From contig MWST01000044.1 of assembly GCA_002050235.1 (NCBI GenBank), forward strand, positions 1-57,159: 57,159 bases of DNA, given 5' to 3'. Source of the DNA: Polyangiaceae bacterium UTPRO1 (GTDB lineage Bacteria > Desulfobacterota > Binatia > UTPRO1). The first letter of the stretch is position 1, and each line of letters begins with the position of its first letter. The notes under the pieces are model-generated. The model was not told the DNA's origin. It saw only the letters and a list, made by a program, of their open reading frames with translations, and searched no databases. Of the stretch, positions 1 to 8,798 are shown one piece after another. The translations under genes and the position numbers were made by a program.

Positions 1-609
1 ACGCACAAGACGCTGCGCGGCCCCCGCGGTGGGCTCATCCTCTGCCGCGCCGAGCACGCGAAGAGCGTCGGCTCGTCGGTGTTCCCGGGAAATCAGGGCG
101 GGCCGCTCATGCACGTGATTGCGGCGAAAGCGGTGGCGTTCAAGGAGGCGCTGACGCCGGAGTTCGCCGACTACCAGCGCCAGATCGTCGCCAACGCCAA
201 GGCCCTGGCGGCGCGGCTCCTCGAGCACGGGTTCCCGCTCCTTACGGGCGGCACCGACAACCACCTGATGATGCTGGACCTCCGCGGCAGCGAGCTCACG
301 GGGAAGGTCGCCGAGGCGGCGCTCGATCGGGCGCGCATCACCGTCAACAAGAACACGGTGCCCTTCGATCCGCGCTCGCCGATGGTGACGAGCGGCGTCC
401 GCATCGGGACTCCGGCGGTCACCTCGCGGGGGATGAAGGAGCCGGAGATGGCGGTGATCGGCGACCTGATCGCGCGCGCGCTGGCGCGGGTCGGAGACGA
501 TGCGGCGCTGCGCGCCATCGGCGAGGACGTGGCGGCCCTCTGTGCGCGTTTCCCGATCTATCGCGAACGGTCCGCTGCAGGCTCGGCGTCCGGGCCCGCG
601 AGGTCGTGA
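1..609 (+). CDS. glyA: Serine hydroxymethyltransferase, 3' part
   Basis: This is the C-terminal part of the PLP enzyme that interconverts serine and glycine and charges tetrahydrofolate with a one-carbon unit. The frame is open from base 1 and begins with [11 protein letters not shown], the family's PLP-lysine motif, with the Schiff-base lysine at codon 3 of the fragment. It continues with the family's Asn-Gln-Gly-Gly-Pro and [10 protein letters not shown] blocks and ends at the TGA at 607-609. About half of the protein lies upstream of the window. The nrdR start follows after 6 nt, so the genes are likely cotranscribed. The assignment is secure. Confidence 0.96.
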   Translation, partial: THKTLRGPRGGLILCRAEHAKSVGSSVFPGNQGGPLMHVIAAKAVAFKEALTPEFADYQRQIVANAKALAARLLEHGFPLLTGGTDNHLMMLDLRGSELTGKVAEAALDRARITVNKNTVPFDPRSPMVTSGVRIGTPAVTSRGMKEPEMAVIGDLIARALARVGDDAALRAIGEDVAALCARFPIYRERSAAGSASGPARS

Positions 610-615
610 CCGCCG

Positions 616-1107
616 GTGAAGTGCCCCTTCTGCCGCGACCTCGAGAACAAGGTCATCGACTCGCGCCTCTCCAAGGAAGGCGACGTGATTCGCCGCCGTC
701 GCGAGTGTCTGCAGTGTGCGCGCCGGTTCACGACCTACGAGCGCGCCGAGGAAGCGTTCCCCCTCATCGTCAAGAAGGACGGCCGGCGTGAGCCGTTCGA
801 CCGCTTGAAGATCGTCGCCGGCCTGAAACGCGCTTGCGAGAAGCGCCCGGTCGGCATCGAAGCGATCGAGGCGGTGGTCGACCGCATCGAGCGTGTCCTG
901 CAGGAGAGCGGCGAGAAGGAGCTTCCGAGCTCGACGATAGGGGAGGCCCTCATGCGCGAGCTACACGGCCTCGACAAGGTGGCGTACGTCCGCTTCGCGT
1001 CCGTGTATCGCTCTTTCGAGGACATCGGCGAGTTCATGGAGGAGCTGCAGGCGCTTCTGAAGGAACGTCGTGGCGATGCGCCGGGGCGGAAGCCGAAAGA
1101 GTCCTGA
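616..1107 (+). CDS. nrdR: NrdR transcriptional repressor
   Basis: NrdR represses ribonucleotide reductase genes and senses ATP/dATP through an ATP-cone domain. The 163-residue product opens with a zinc ribbon (CPFC at residues 3-6 and a second Cys pair near residue 31), followed by the ATP-cone, including [11 protein letters not shown] and the [13 protein letters not shown] segment typical of the family. The start is GTG; the next Cys codons leave no room for a later start. It sits between glyA and ribD, a common order in deltaproteobacterial and related genomes. Its end overlaps the ribD start by 38 nt. Confidence 0.96.
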   Translation: MKCPFCRDLENKVIDSRLSKEGDVIRRRRECLQCARRFTTYERAEEAFPLIVKKDGRREPFDRLKIVAGLKRACEKRPVGIEAIEAVVDRIERVLQESGEKELPSSTIGEALMRELHGLDKVAYVRFASVYRSFEDIGEFMEELQALLKERRGDAPGRKPKES

Positions 1108-2200
1108 GCGCGCCGACGATGCGCTCTGGATGCGCCGCGCGGTGGCGCTGGCGGAGCGGGCGCTGGGCCGCACGAGCCCGAATCCGGCCGTCGGCGCGGT
1201 GCTGGTGAAGGCCGGTCGCATCGTCGGCGAAGGGTGGACGCGTCCGGCCGGCGGACCGCACGCGGAGGTCGTGGCGTTGCGGCGGGCCGGCGCGCGCGCG
1301 CGCGGCGCCACGCTCTACGTGACGTTCGAGCCGTGCGCACACTTCGGGCGGACGCCGCCCTGTGCCGACGCCGTCGTCGCCGCCGGCGTCGTGCGGGTCG
1401 TCGTCGGCGTCGGCGACCCCAATCCGCGGGTACGGGGCCGCGGGCTGCGCACGCTGGAGCGCGCCGGCGTCGCCGTGACGACCGGCGTCCTGGCGGCGGA
1501 GGCCGGCCGGATGTCGGCGTGGTTCCGCCACTGGGTCGTACGCCGCCGACCCTTCGTCATCCTGAAGCTCGCCGCGTCCCTCGATGGCCGCATCGCCACC
1601 GCAGCCGGGGCGTCGCGCTGGATCACGGGTGCCGCCGCGCGCCGCTGGGTGCACGAGCTCCGCAACCGCGTCGATGCCGTGATGGTCGGGTCGGAGACCG
1701 TGCTCGCCGACGATCCGGCGCTGACCTGCCGGCGGCGCGGCGGTCGCGATCCCCTGCGCATCGTGATCGACGGCCGACTCCGGATGCCGCTCGCCGCGCG
1801 CCTCGTACGGCAGCGCTCGGCCGCGGCGACCGTCGTCGCGACCACCGCCGCAGCGCCGCTGCGGAAACGACGCGCTCTCGGCGCCGCCGGGGTGGAGGTG
1901 ATCGTGCTCCCGGCGGTGGCCGGCAAGGTCGACCTTGCCGCCTGCATGCGCCTCCTGGCAGCGCGCGGCGTGGTGAGCCTCCTCGTCGAGGGGGGCGGCG
2001 AGCTCGCAGCGGCGTTGCTGCGCGCCCGGTTGGTCGACCGGCTGGCGCTGCTGACGGCGCCCGTGCTGCTCGGCGGCGACGGGCGGCCGATGCTGGGCGC
2101 CCTCCGGCTGCGCCGTCTCGGCGACGCTCCGCGGCTCGTACGGCCGACGCTGGTGCCGCTCGGGCCGGACGTGCTCCGCGAAGGGTCCGTGGCATACTAG
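1070..2200 (+). CDS. ribD: Bifunctional riboflavin deaminase/reductase RibD
   Basis: RibD carries out the deamination and side-chain reduction steps on the pyrimidine intermediate of riboflavin synthesis. Residues 20-140 form the cytidine-deaminase-like domain with zinc ligands H64 and the pair C89/C98 (PHAEVVAL and [11 protein letters not shown]) and catalytic E66. Residues 155-370 form the RibD C-terminal reductase domain ([24 protein letters not shown]). The GTG start at 1070 lies inside nrdR; an ATG two codons later is equally possible. The 376 residues match the usual length. The ribE gene that often follows is absent; ribBA comes next. Confidence 0.94.
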   Translation: MAMRRGGSRKSPERADDALWMRRAVALAERALGRTSPNPAVGAVLVKAGRIVGEGWTRPAGGPHAEVVALRRAGARARGATLYVTFEPCAHFGRTPPCADAVVAAGVVRVVVGVGDPNPRVRGRGLRTLERAGVAVTTGVLAAEAGRMSAWFRHWVVRRRPFVILKLAASLDGRIATAAGASRWITGAAARRWVHELRNRVDAVMVGSETVLADDPALTCRRRGGRDPLRIVIDGRLRMPLAARLVRQRSAAATVVATTAAAPLRKRRALGAAGVEVIVLPAVAGKVDLAACMRLLAARGVVSLLVEGGGELAAALLRARLVDRLALLTAPVLLGGDGRPMLGALRLRRLGDAPRLVRPTLVPLGPDVLREGSVAY

Positions 2201-2230
2201 CGGGGAACGGCTATAGTGCTACGAATCGCT

Positions 2231-3439
2231 ATGTTGTCGCCGATCGACGAGATCTTCGCCGACGTTCGCGCGGGCCGGATGGTGGTCCTCGTCGACGAGC
2301 GTGAGGGTGGGGACGGCGTCCTCTGCGCGGCTGCCGAGCGCGCCACTCCCGAGATCATCAACTTCATGGCGACGCACGGGCGCGGCCTCATCTGTCTGGC
2401 GCTCACTGCCGGCCGCATGCGGCGGCTCGGCATCCCGCTGCTCGGCAATCCGCTGGCACCGACGCGGCAGCCGGCCTTCGGAGCCTCGATCGAGGCGCGC
2501 ACCGGGGTGACGACCGGCATCTCGGCCGCGGACCGGGCGCGCACCATCCTGGCGGCGGTCGCCGACGGCGCCGGTCCCGCCGACCTCGCGATGCCCGGGC
2601 ACGTGTTCCCTGTACAAGTGGAGCGCGGCGGCGTGCTCGCGTATCGGCGCCATCCCGAGGGCGCGGTCGACCTCATGCGCCTTGCCGGGGTACGCCCGGC
2701 AGCCGTTTTCTGCGCGGTGCTCCGTGAGGACGGTTCGCTGGCGGCCCGCGCCGACCTCGAGCAGCTGGCGCGCGCCCACGGCCTGCGCCTCACCACCCTC
2801 GCCGCCCTCGGGGCGCACCGCTTGCGCAGCGAGCTCCTCGTCGAGCGCGTCGTCGAGTCCGGATTCACGACGGCGAGCGGCGGCCGCTTTCGCGCCATCG
2901 TGTACCGCAACGCCGTCGACCGGCACGAGCACATGGCGCTCGTGAAGGGCACGTTCAAGCCCGCCGACGTGCCGCTCGTGCGCGTCCACTCGCAGTGCCT
3001 CACCGGTGACGTCTTCCAGTCGGAGCGCTGTGACTGCGGCGAGCAGCTCGAACGGGCGCTGCGCGTGATCGACGACCTCGGACAGGGGGTGGTCGTGTAC
3101 ATGCACCAGGAAGGCCGCGGGATCGGGCTCGCCAACAAGATCCGCGCCTACGCGCTCCAGGACCAGGGACGGGACACGGTCGAGGCGAACCTAGAGCTCG
3201 GCTTCGAAGAGGATCTGCGCGACTACGGCATCAGCGCCCAGATCCTGCGCGATCTCGGCCTGCGGCGCGTGCGCCTGCTCACCAACAATCCGCGCAAGAT
3301 GATCGGCCTCCAGGGCTACGGCATCGAAGTCGTCGAGCGGGTACCGCTCGAGGTGCCGCCACGCCGCGGCAATCTGGCCTATCTGCGCACGAAGCAAGAG
3401 AAGCTCGGCCACCTGCTGACCGGCCTCGAGTCGAGCTGA
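2231..3439 (+). CDS. ribBA: RibBA: DHBP synthase-like / GTP cyclohydrolase II fusion
   Basis: The C-terminal half (from about residue 200) is an intact GTP cyclohydrolase II. It has the C-x10-C-x-C zinc site ([10 protein letters not shown]), HQEGRGIGL and the RLLTNNPRK block. The N-terminal half is a DHBP synthase domain by overall sequence ([26 protein letters not shown]), but its active-site motifs differ from the family: the acidic loop reads REGGDG instead of RENEGD, and the HTEA motif reads HPEG. The first domain may therefore be weak or non-catalytic, as in known RibBA proteins with degenerate RibB domains. I chose ATG 2231 over the GTG at 2216 because it matches the usual N-terminus. 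The product is 402 aa. Confidence 0.92.
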   Translation: MLSPIDEIFADVRAGRMVVLVDEREGGDGVLCAAAERATPEIINFMATHGRGLICLALTAGRMRRLGIPLLGNPLAPTRQPAFGASIEARTGVTTGISAADRARTILAAVADGAGPADLAMPGHVFPVQVERGGVLAYRRHPEGAVDLMRLAGVRPAAVFCAVLREDGSLAARADLEQLARAHGLRLTTLAALGAHRLRSELLVERVVESGFTTASGGRFRAIVYRNAVDRHEHMALVKGTFKPADVPLVRVHSQCLTGDVFQSERCDCGEQLERALRVIDDLGQGVVVYMHQEGRGIGLANKIRAYALQDQGRDTVEANLELGFEEDLRDYGISAQILRDLGLRRVRLLTNNPRKMIGLQGYGIEVVERVPLEVPPRRGNLAYLRTKQEKLGHLLTGLESS

Positions 3440-3448
3440 GCGACGTCG

Positions 3449-3916
3449 GTGCCGCGCGAGCTGTCAGGAGCCCTCGAGGGCCGCGATCTGTGCGTCGGGA
3501 TCGTCGTCTCGCGCTTCAATCGCAGCGTCACCGCGCCGCTGCTGGCAGGCGCGCTCGAGGCGCTAGCCGCCTACGGCGTTGGCGACGACGACATCGTCGT
3601 CGCCCACGTGCCGGGCGCTTTCGAGATTCCGTTCGCCGCCCAGGCACTCGCCCGCAGCGGCCGATATCAGGCGCTCGTGTGCCTCGGCGCCGTCGTCCGG
3701 GGTGAGACTCCGCACTTCGACTACATCTGCGACGAGGTGACACGCGGGGTGGGGCGTGTCGTCGCCGAGTACCGGGTGCCGGTGGCGTTTGGCGTCCTCA
3801 CGACGGACACGATAGAGCAGGCGCTCGCGCGCGCCGGCGAGGGGCATGGCAACAAGGGCTACGAGGCGGCGGTGACGGCGATCGAGATGGCACGGCTGGC
3901 GCGCGTGCTGGAGTGA
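3449..3916 (+). CDS. ribH: 6,7-dimethyl-8-ribityllumazine synthase
   Basis: RibH condenses the RibD product with dihydroxybutanone phosphate to lumazine. The 155-residue protein has the family's VVSRFN start, the HVPGAFEIP substrate loop, the RGETPHFDY segment with the catalytic histidine at 89, and FGVLTTDT. It starts with GTG 9 nt after ribBA and is followed 9 nt later by nusB. The ribH-nusB neighbourhood is widely conserved. Confidence 0.96.
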   Translation: MPRELSGALEGRDLCVGIVVSRFNRSVTAPLLAGALEALAAYGVGDDDIVVAHVPGAFEIPFAAQALARSGRYQALVCLGAVVRGETPHFDYICDEVTRGVGRVVAEYRVPVAFGVLTTDTIEQALARAGEGHGNKGYEAAVTAIEMARLARVLE

Positions 3917-3925
3917 CGGCGACCG

Positions 3926-4354
3926 ATGGGCTTGCGACGTAAAGGACGGGAACTGGCGCTGCAGGCTCTATATCAGCTCGATGTCGGCGGCGAGGATTCC
4001 GGAGGCGCCCTGCGGCTCTTCTGGAGCTCCTGCGATGCGCCGAGCGATGCCCGCGCCTTCGGGCAGGAGTTGGTGGCGGGCGTCCTCGAGGCGCGGCTCC
4101 GCATCGACGAGCTGATCTCCAAGAGCTCCTCCAACTGGCGCGTCGAGCGGCTGTCCCACGTCGATCGCAACATCCTGCGGGTGGCTGCCTACGAGCTGCT
4201 CTGCCGGCGCGACATACCGGCGAGCGTCGCCATCGACGAGGCGATCGAGATCGCCAAGCGTTACGGCAGCGACGAGTCGCCGACGTTCGTCAACGGCGTC
4301 CTCGACGCCATCGCCGCGGCCGTCGGTGCCAAAGAACGGCAGCGCGCCGTCTAG
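3926..4354 (+). CDS. nusB: Transcription antitermination factor NusB
   Basis: NusB pairs with ribosomal protein S10 and binds boxA in rRNA leaders for processive antitermination. The 142-residue all-helical protein shows the family's start ([13 protein letters not shown]), the [16 protein letters not shown] block, and the C-terminal [25 protein letters not shown]. It starts at ATG 9 nt behind ribH, in the common ribH-nusB arrangement. Confidence 0.95.
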   Translation: MGLRRKGRELALQALYQLDVGGEDSGGALRLFWSSCDAPSDARAFGQELVAGVLEARLRIDELISKSSSNWRVERLSHVDRNILRVAAYELLCRRDIPASVAIDEAIEIAKRYGSDESPTFVNGVLDAIAAAVGAKERQRAV

Positions 4355-4364
4355 CCGCCACGGC

Positions 4365-6863
4365 ATGGAACACCGCTACGACCCGCACGCCGTCGAGCAG
4401 CGCTGGCAGGCCCGTTGGGAGGCCGACCGGACGCACGAGGTCCGCATCGAACCGGCCCGACCGAAGTTCTACTGCCTCGAGATGTTTCCCTATCCCTCGG
4501 GGCGCATCCATATGGGGCACGTTCGCAACTACACGATCGGGGACGTGATCGCGCGGCAGCGGCGGATGCGCGGCTTCAACGTCCTGCATCCGATCGGTTG
4601 GGACGCCTTCGGGATGCCGGCCGAGAACGCGGCGATAGAGCGCGGCGCCCATCCCGCCGACTGGACGCGCGAGAACATCGCCTACATGCGCGCTCAGCTG
4701 CGGCGCATGGGTTTCAGCTACGATTGGAACCGCGAGATCGCGACCTGCGATCCCACGTACTACCGCTGGGAGCAGCGATTCTTCCTGGCGATGCTGGAAC
4801 GCGGCCTCGCATATAGGAAGAAGTCGCTCGTCAACTGGTGCGAGCGCTGCCAGACCGTGCTCGCGAACGAGCAGGTCGAAGACGGAAAGTGCTGGCGCTG
4901 CGAGTCGGTCGTGCGCGAGCGCGACCTGGAGCAATGGTTCCTCCGCATCACCGCGTATGCCGACGAGCTGCTGGCCGGATGCGATCGGCTCGACGGATGG
5001 CCGGAGAAGGTGCTGGTCATGCAGCGGCATTGGATCGGGCGCAGCGTCGGTGCGGAGCTGCGGTTCGCCCTCGACGGGCGCGCCGGCGAGATCGGCGTTT
5101 TCACGACCCGTCCCGACACCGTCTTCGGAGCCACGTTCGTGAGCCTCGCCGTCGAGCATCCGCTGGTGGCGGAGCTGGCACGCGGCACGGCGCAGGAAGC
5201 GGCGGTCGCCGCCTTCACGCGCAGAGTGCGAGCGCAGGCGCCCGAAGAGCGTGCGGAGGGGAAGGAGGGGGTCTTCGTCGGGGCATACTGCCGCAACCCC
5301 TTCACCGGCGAGCGGCTCCCGATCTACGCCGCCAGCTTCGTGCTCATGGCCTACGGGTCGGGCGCCGTCATGGCGGTTCCCTGCCACGATCAGCGCGACT
5401 TCGAGTTCGCGGCGGCGCACGGGTTGACGTTGAAGCTCGTCATCCAGCCGGAGGGGGCGCCGCCACTCGATCCGGCACGCATGAGCGCGGCGTACGAGGG
5501 GTCCGGGCGCTTGGTCGGGTCTGGCGAGTTCGACGGTCTCGCTAGCGACGAGGCGAAGATCCGCATCACCGATGCTGCGGCGGCACGCGGCTTCGGGCGC
5601 CCTGCGACCCAGTATCGCCTCCGCGACTGGGGCGTGTCGCGGCAGCGCTATTGGGGTACGCCCATCCCGGTCGTCCACTGCGGCGCGTGCGGCATCGTGC
5701 CGGTCCCGGACGAGGCGCTGCCGGTGGTCTTGCCGATCGATGCCGAGTTCACCGGATCCGGCGGGTCGCCGCTCGCGAAGCTCGAGCACTTCGTGCACAC
5801 CGCATGTCCCCGGTGCGGCGGCGCGGCGCGCCGCGAGACCGACACGTTCGACACGTTCATGGAGTCGTCCTGGTATTTTCTGCGCTACACCGCACCGCAC
5901 GAGGCCGCCCGCGCCTTCTCCGGCGATGCGATCCGCTACTGGCTGCCAGTCGATCAGTATATCGGCGGCGTCGAGCACGCGGTCCTGCACCTCCTCTACG
6001 CGCGCTTCTTCACCAAGGTGCTGCGCGATCTCGACGAGATCCCCGATTGGGAGGCGCCGGGGACGACCATCGAGCCGTTCGCGAATCTCTTGACCCAGGG
6101 CATGGTCATCAAGGACGGCGCGAAGATGAGCAAGTCGAAGGGAAACGTCGTCGACCCCGATTACCTCGTCGAGCGCTACGGCGCCGACACGGCGCGCTTG
6201 TTTTCGATCTTCGCGGCGCCGCCCGAGCGCGACCTCGAGTGGAGTGATCAAGGAGTCGAGGGCGCATCGCGGTTCCTCCATCGGCTCTGGCGCGTCGTGG
6301 CCCGCGGACGCGGGTGGCTCTGCGGCGATGCGTCGGCGCCGCCCGGCGCGCCGAGCACCGCGGTGCGGGCGCTGCGGCGGCTGACCCACAGGACGATCGT
6401 GCGCGTGACCGAGGACGTCGAACGCCGCAGCCACTTCAACACCGCCGTGGCGGCGGTGATGGAGTTCGTCAACGGATACGCCGAGCTGGTCCAGGACGAG
6501 CCGCCCGCCGACGCTCATCTGCGCGCCGTGATCGTCGAAGCCGTGCGCACGACCCTCGTGCTGCTGGCGCCGTTCGTGCCGCACATCGCGAGCGAGCTCT
6601 GGAGCGAGGTCGGCGGGGCGCAGCCGCTCGCGGCGACGGCCTGGCCCGAAGCGGATCCGCAGGCTCTCGTCGAGGACGTAATCGAGCTGGTGGTGCAGGT
6701 GAACGGCAAGGTCCGCGGCCGCTTCAACGCCGCTCCCGATACGGCCGAGGACGAGCTCGTCGCGCGCGCCCTCGCCGATCCGAAAGTGCAGATGCAGATC
6801 GCCGGCAAGCCGATCCGCAGGACCCACGTCGTTCCCGGAAGGTTGGTCAGCATCGTCGTATGA
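4365..6863 (+). CDS. leuS: Leucyl-tRNA synthetase
   Basis: This class I synthetase charges tRNA-Leu. Visible signatures are the HIGH-type motif (PSGRIHMGH), the CP1 editing domain with [12 protein letters not shown] and the HDQRDFEFA aspartate, the zinc-binding Cys pairs, and KMSKS ([10 protein letters not shown]). ATG 4365 is preferred: it gives the usual [15 protein letters not shown] start, whereas the GTG at 4326 would overlap nusB. The product is 832 aa, a normal length. The enzyme must accept the odd short-armed tRNA-Leu(UAA) at 56251-56324 if that tRNA carries leucine. Confidence 0.97.
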   Translation: MEHRYDPHAVEQRWQARWEADRTHEVRIEPARPKFYCLEMFPYPSGRIHMGHVRNYTIGDVIARQRRMRGFNVLHPIGWDAFGMPAENAAIERGAHPADWTRENIAYMRAQLRRMGFSYDWNREIATCDPTYYRWEQRFFLAMLERGLAYRKKSLVNWCERCQTVLANEQVEDGKCWRCESVVRERDLEQWFLRITAYADELLAGCDRLDGWPEKVLVMQRHWIGRSVGAELRFALDGRAGEIGVFTTRPDTVFGATFVSLAVEHPLVAELARGTAQEAAVAAFTRRVRAQAPEERAEGKEGVFVGAYCRNPFTGERLPIYAASFVLMAYGSGAVMAVPCHDQRDFEFAAAHGLTLKLVIQPEGAPPLDPARMSAAYEGSGRLVGSGEFDGLASDEAKIRITDAAAARGFGRPATQYRLRDWGVSRQRYWGTPIPVVHCGACGIVPVPDEALPVVLPIDAEFTGSGGSPLAKLEHFVHTACPRCGGAARRETDTFDTFMESSWYFLRYTAPHEAARAFSGDAIRYWLPVDQYIGGVEHAVLHLLYARFFTKVLRDLDEIPDWEAPGTTIEPFANLLTQGMVIKDGAKMSKSKGNVVDPDYLVERYGADTARLFSIFAAPPERDLEWSDQGVEGASRFLHRLWRVVARGRGWLCGDASAPPGAPSTAVRALRRLTHRTIVRVTEDVERRSHFNTAVAAVMEFVNGYAELVQDEPPADAHLRAVIVEAVRTTLVLLAPFVPHIASELWSEVGGAQPLAATAWPEADPQALVEDVIELVVQVNGKVRGRFNAAPDTAEDELVARALADPKVQMQIAGKPIRRTHVVPGRLVSIVV

Positions 6864-7465
6864 CGGAACGAAAACGACGGCGGCGGATGCGATCGGCGGT
6901 GGTCGGCGTGGCGCTCGCGCTCGCGGCGGGGTGCGGCTATCGCTTCGCGGGCGGCGGCAGGGTTTTTGCCCCCGAGCTCAGGACGATCGGCGTGCGGACG
7001 CTCGCAAACGAGACGCGCGAGGTCGGAGTCGAGAAGCGGCTGGCGATGGCGATCGAGCGCGAGTTCGTATTGCGCGGACCGCTGCGGGTCGCCAAGCCCG
7101 ACGAAGGAGACCTCGTGCTCTCGGGGACAGTGAAGACCGCCGAGGATCGCCCGGTCGCGTTCAACCGCGAGGACGAGGTGCTCATCTACCAGACGGTCCT
7201 GGCGCTCGATCTCGATCTCCGCCGGCGCGACACCGGAAAGCTCGTGTGGCAGGTGCGCGGACTACGGGTCGCCGACGACTACGAGACGGTGGCCTCGGTG
7301 ATCGTCACGACCTCGTCGGATTTCCGGAAGTCGACGCTGAACCCCGCGGATCTCGGCGGCTTCACCGACATACAGCTCGCGGAGACGCGGCGGCGGGAGA
7401 CGCTCGAGCGCATGATCGGCAACCTGGCGCGCGATGTCTACGAGCAGATCATGGAAGACTTCTGA
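6860..7465 (+). CDS. lptE: LPS-assembly lipoprotein LptE
   Basis: LptE plugs LptD in the outer membrane and helps insert lipopolysaccharide. The 201-residue protein has an Arg-rich N-terminus, a hydrophobic stretch, and a lipobox (LAAGC) that makes Cys25 the lipidated residue. GYRFAGGG follows, the typical start of the mature protein, then a LptE-like beta-rich body ending in helices. The ATG overlaps the leuS stop by 4 nt. The order leuS-lptE-holA is a standard proteobacterial block and supports the call, because sequence conservation in this family is low. Confidence 0.88.
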   Translation: MTERKRRRRMRSAVVGVALALAAGCGYRFAGGGRVFAPELRTIGVRTLANETREVGVEKRLAMAIEREFVLRGPLRVAKPDEGDLVLSGTVKTAEDRPVAFNREDEVLIYQTVLALDLDLRRRDTGKLVWQVRGLRVADDYETVASVIVTTSSDFRKSTLNPADLGGFTDIQLAETRRRETLERMIGNLARDVYEQIMEDF

Positions 7466-8466
7466 TGGCGGCGCCCGCTGCGCATCCGCTCTATCTGCTC
7501 GCCGAGGAGCGGCGCGGCGAGTTCGACGGCTGGCGCGCCGACCGCGCCCTCGCCGATATCCGGAAGCGCCTCGAACGCTCCGGGTCGGTGGCGGTGCACG
7601 GATACCGGGCCGGCGAGTGCGACGTCCAAGCCATCGCAGCCGCCATCGAGACACCGTCGCTCTTCGGCGCCCGGACGCTGATCGTCGTCCGCGGCGTCGA
7701 GAGCCTCGACGAGCGCAGCCAGGAGCGTTTGACGGCCGCGCTCGAGTTCCAGGCGCCTCAGGTCACGGTGGCGATCGTGTCCCGCGGCGGCGATATGCGG
7801 CGCCGCTTCTTCGCGCGCTGTCGTCAGCTGGCGACGCGGATCCCTGTCGACCACCCGCGGGCGGGCGAGATGCGAGGCTTCGCGGACGCCTTCGCGCGCG
7901 AGCGGGGGTGCGAACTCGACGAGGCGGCGCGCGAGCTCCTGCTCGAATGCGTCGGGCGTGACCTCTTGCTGCTCGCGAGCGAGCTCGACAAGCTCGCGGC
8001 GGCAGTGACGAGCCGTGCCGTCGGAGTGGACGACGTGCGCCGCATCACCGCACCTGGGCGCGAACATGGGAACTTCGAGGTCGCCGACGCGTTCTGCGCC
8101 CGCGACGCTGCCGCGGCGACCCGACTCCTGGCCTGTGCGCTCGACGAGGGGGCGCAGCCGGTTGCCGTCATCGGCGCTCTGGCGGCGAGCCTCAAGCCGC
8201 TCGTGGCCGGCGCCGAGCTCGTGGCCCGCGGCCGCAGCGTCGACGAAGCGGTGCGCGAGCTGGCCTTGGCGCCCTATCAACGCTTCGCCTGCCAGCGAGG
8301 GCTGCGGGCCTACCGCGCGAGCGAACTCCGCCGCGCGTACAGCGAGCTCGCCGACATCGACCTCGCAGCCAAGAGCGGCGGCGACGGACGGGCGCTCCTG
8401 GAGCTATGGCTGTTGCGCGCGTGCCGTCCCGCGCCGCGCTCGTCAGCCTCACCGCGCCCTTCGTGA
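7465..8466 (+). CDS. holA: DNA polymerase III delta subunit
   Basis: The delta subunit opens the beta clamp during clamp loading. The 333-residue product has the family's order: an N-terminal AAA-like domain (YLLAEERRGEFDGWRADRAL, then TPSLFGARTLIVVRGVE), the lid (LLLLASELDKLAAAV) and the C-terminal collar domain. The ATG shares one base with the lptE stop. It converges on rpsT with a 20-nt gap, and its last residues are rich in Pro, Arg and Ser. Confidence 0.9.
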   Translation: MAAPAAHPLYLLAEERRGEFDGWRADRALADIRKRLERSGSVAVHGYRAGECDVQAIAAAIETPSLFGARTLIVVRGVESLDERSQERLTAALEFQAPQVTVAIVSRGGDMRRRFFARCRQLATRIPVDHPRAGEMRGFADAFARERGCELDEAARELLLECVGRDLLLLASELDKLAAAVTSRAVGVDDVRRITAPGREHGNFEVADAFCARDAAAATRLLACALDEGAQPVAVIGALAASLKPLVAGAELVARGRSVDEAVRELALAPYQRFACQRGLRAYRASELRRAYSELADIDLAAKSGGDGRALLELWLLRACRPAPRSSASPRPS

Positions 8467-8486
8467 GGACGCTTCCGGACGACGGG

Positions 8487-8759
8487 TCAGGCGCCCGCGG
8501 TCAGCTTGCGCACGGCGACCGTGAGACGGGAGATCTTGCGGGAGGCGGTGTTGCGGTGAAACACGCCCTTGGTCGCAGCTTTGCTGATGGCGCGGGTGGC
8601 ATTCAGGAGGCGCTCCGTTGCTTCGGCGCCGTTGCCGGCCGCTATCGACTCGCGCAACTTCCGCACCGAAGTGCGGACGCGGGAGCGGATGGCAGTGTTG
8701 CGAGCTTGGCGTTTGACGCTCTGGCGATGACGCTTTTGTGCGGACAGGTGCTTGTTCAC
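8487..8759 (-). CDS. rpsT: 30S ribosomal protein S20
   Basis: S20 is a basic primary 16S rRNA binder. From the GTG at 8759 the product is 90 aa and matches the family over its length (KRHRQSVKRQARN, then KGVFHRNTASRKISRL). The frame stays open to a TTG at 8798, but the extra 13 residues have no family match and the GTG start gives the usual alignment. A promoter-like pair lies just upstream (8770-8798), its -10 ending 10 nt before the GTG. No Shine-Dalgarno is visible at a useful spacing. Confidence 0.93.
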   Translation of the reverse strand: MNKHLSAQKRHRQSVKRQARNTAIRSRVRTSVRKLRESIAAGNGAEATERLLNATRAISKAATKGVFHRNTASRKISRLTVAVRKLTAGA

Positions 8760-8769
8760 GGTAGCGGCG

Positions 8770-8798
8770 CTTGTAGCAGCCGTCTTCCGGATCGTCAA
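8770..8798 (-). promoter_or_regulatory. Putative rpsT promoter (leaderless type)
   Basis: Reading the minus strand: -35 TTGACG (8793-8798), a 17-nt spacer, and -10 TACAAG (8770-8775). The GTG start follows 10 nt after the -10, so the transcript would have almost no 5' leader. The -35 touches the first base of the divergent murJ start codon. Confidence 0.55.

Noticed and set aside
2186..2217. ribBA promoter suggested by TATAGT (2212-2217)
   Set aside because: No acceptable -35 at 16-18 nt, and ribD-ribBA are only 30 nt apart, so read-through is enough.
4290..6827. 845-residue open frame on the minus strand opposite leuS, and similar long frames opposite the synthetase (26170-28161), nusA (28844-30298), infB (30759-33149) and pnp (35340-37634)
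   Set aside because: These are codon-bias shadows of GC-rich genes: their products are Arg/Asp/His/Leu-rich, lack family motifs, and mirror the sense gene exactly.
8760..8798. N-terminal extension of S20 from a TTG
   Set aside because: The extra residues do not match the family and coincide with -35/-10 boxes; the GTG at 8759 gives the normal S20 start.
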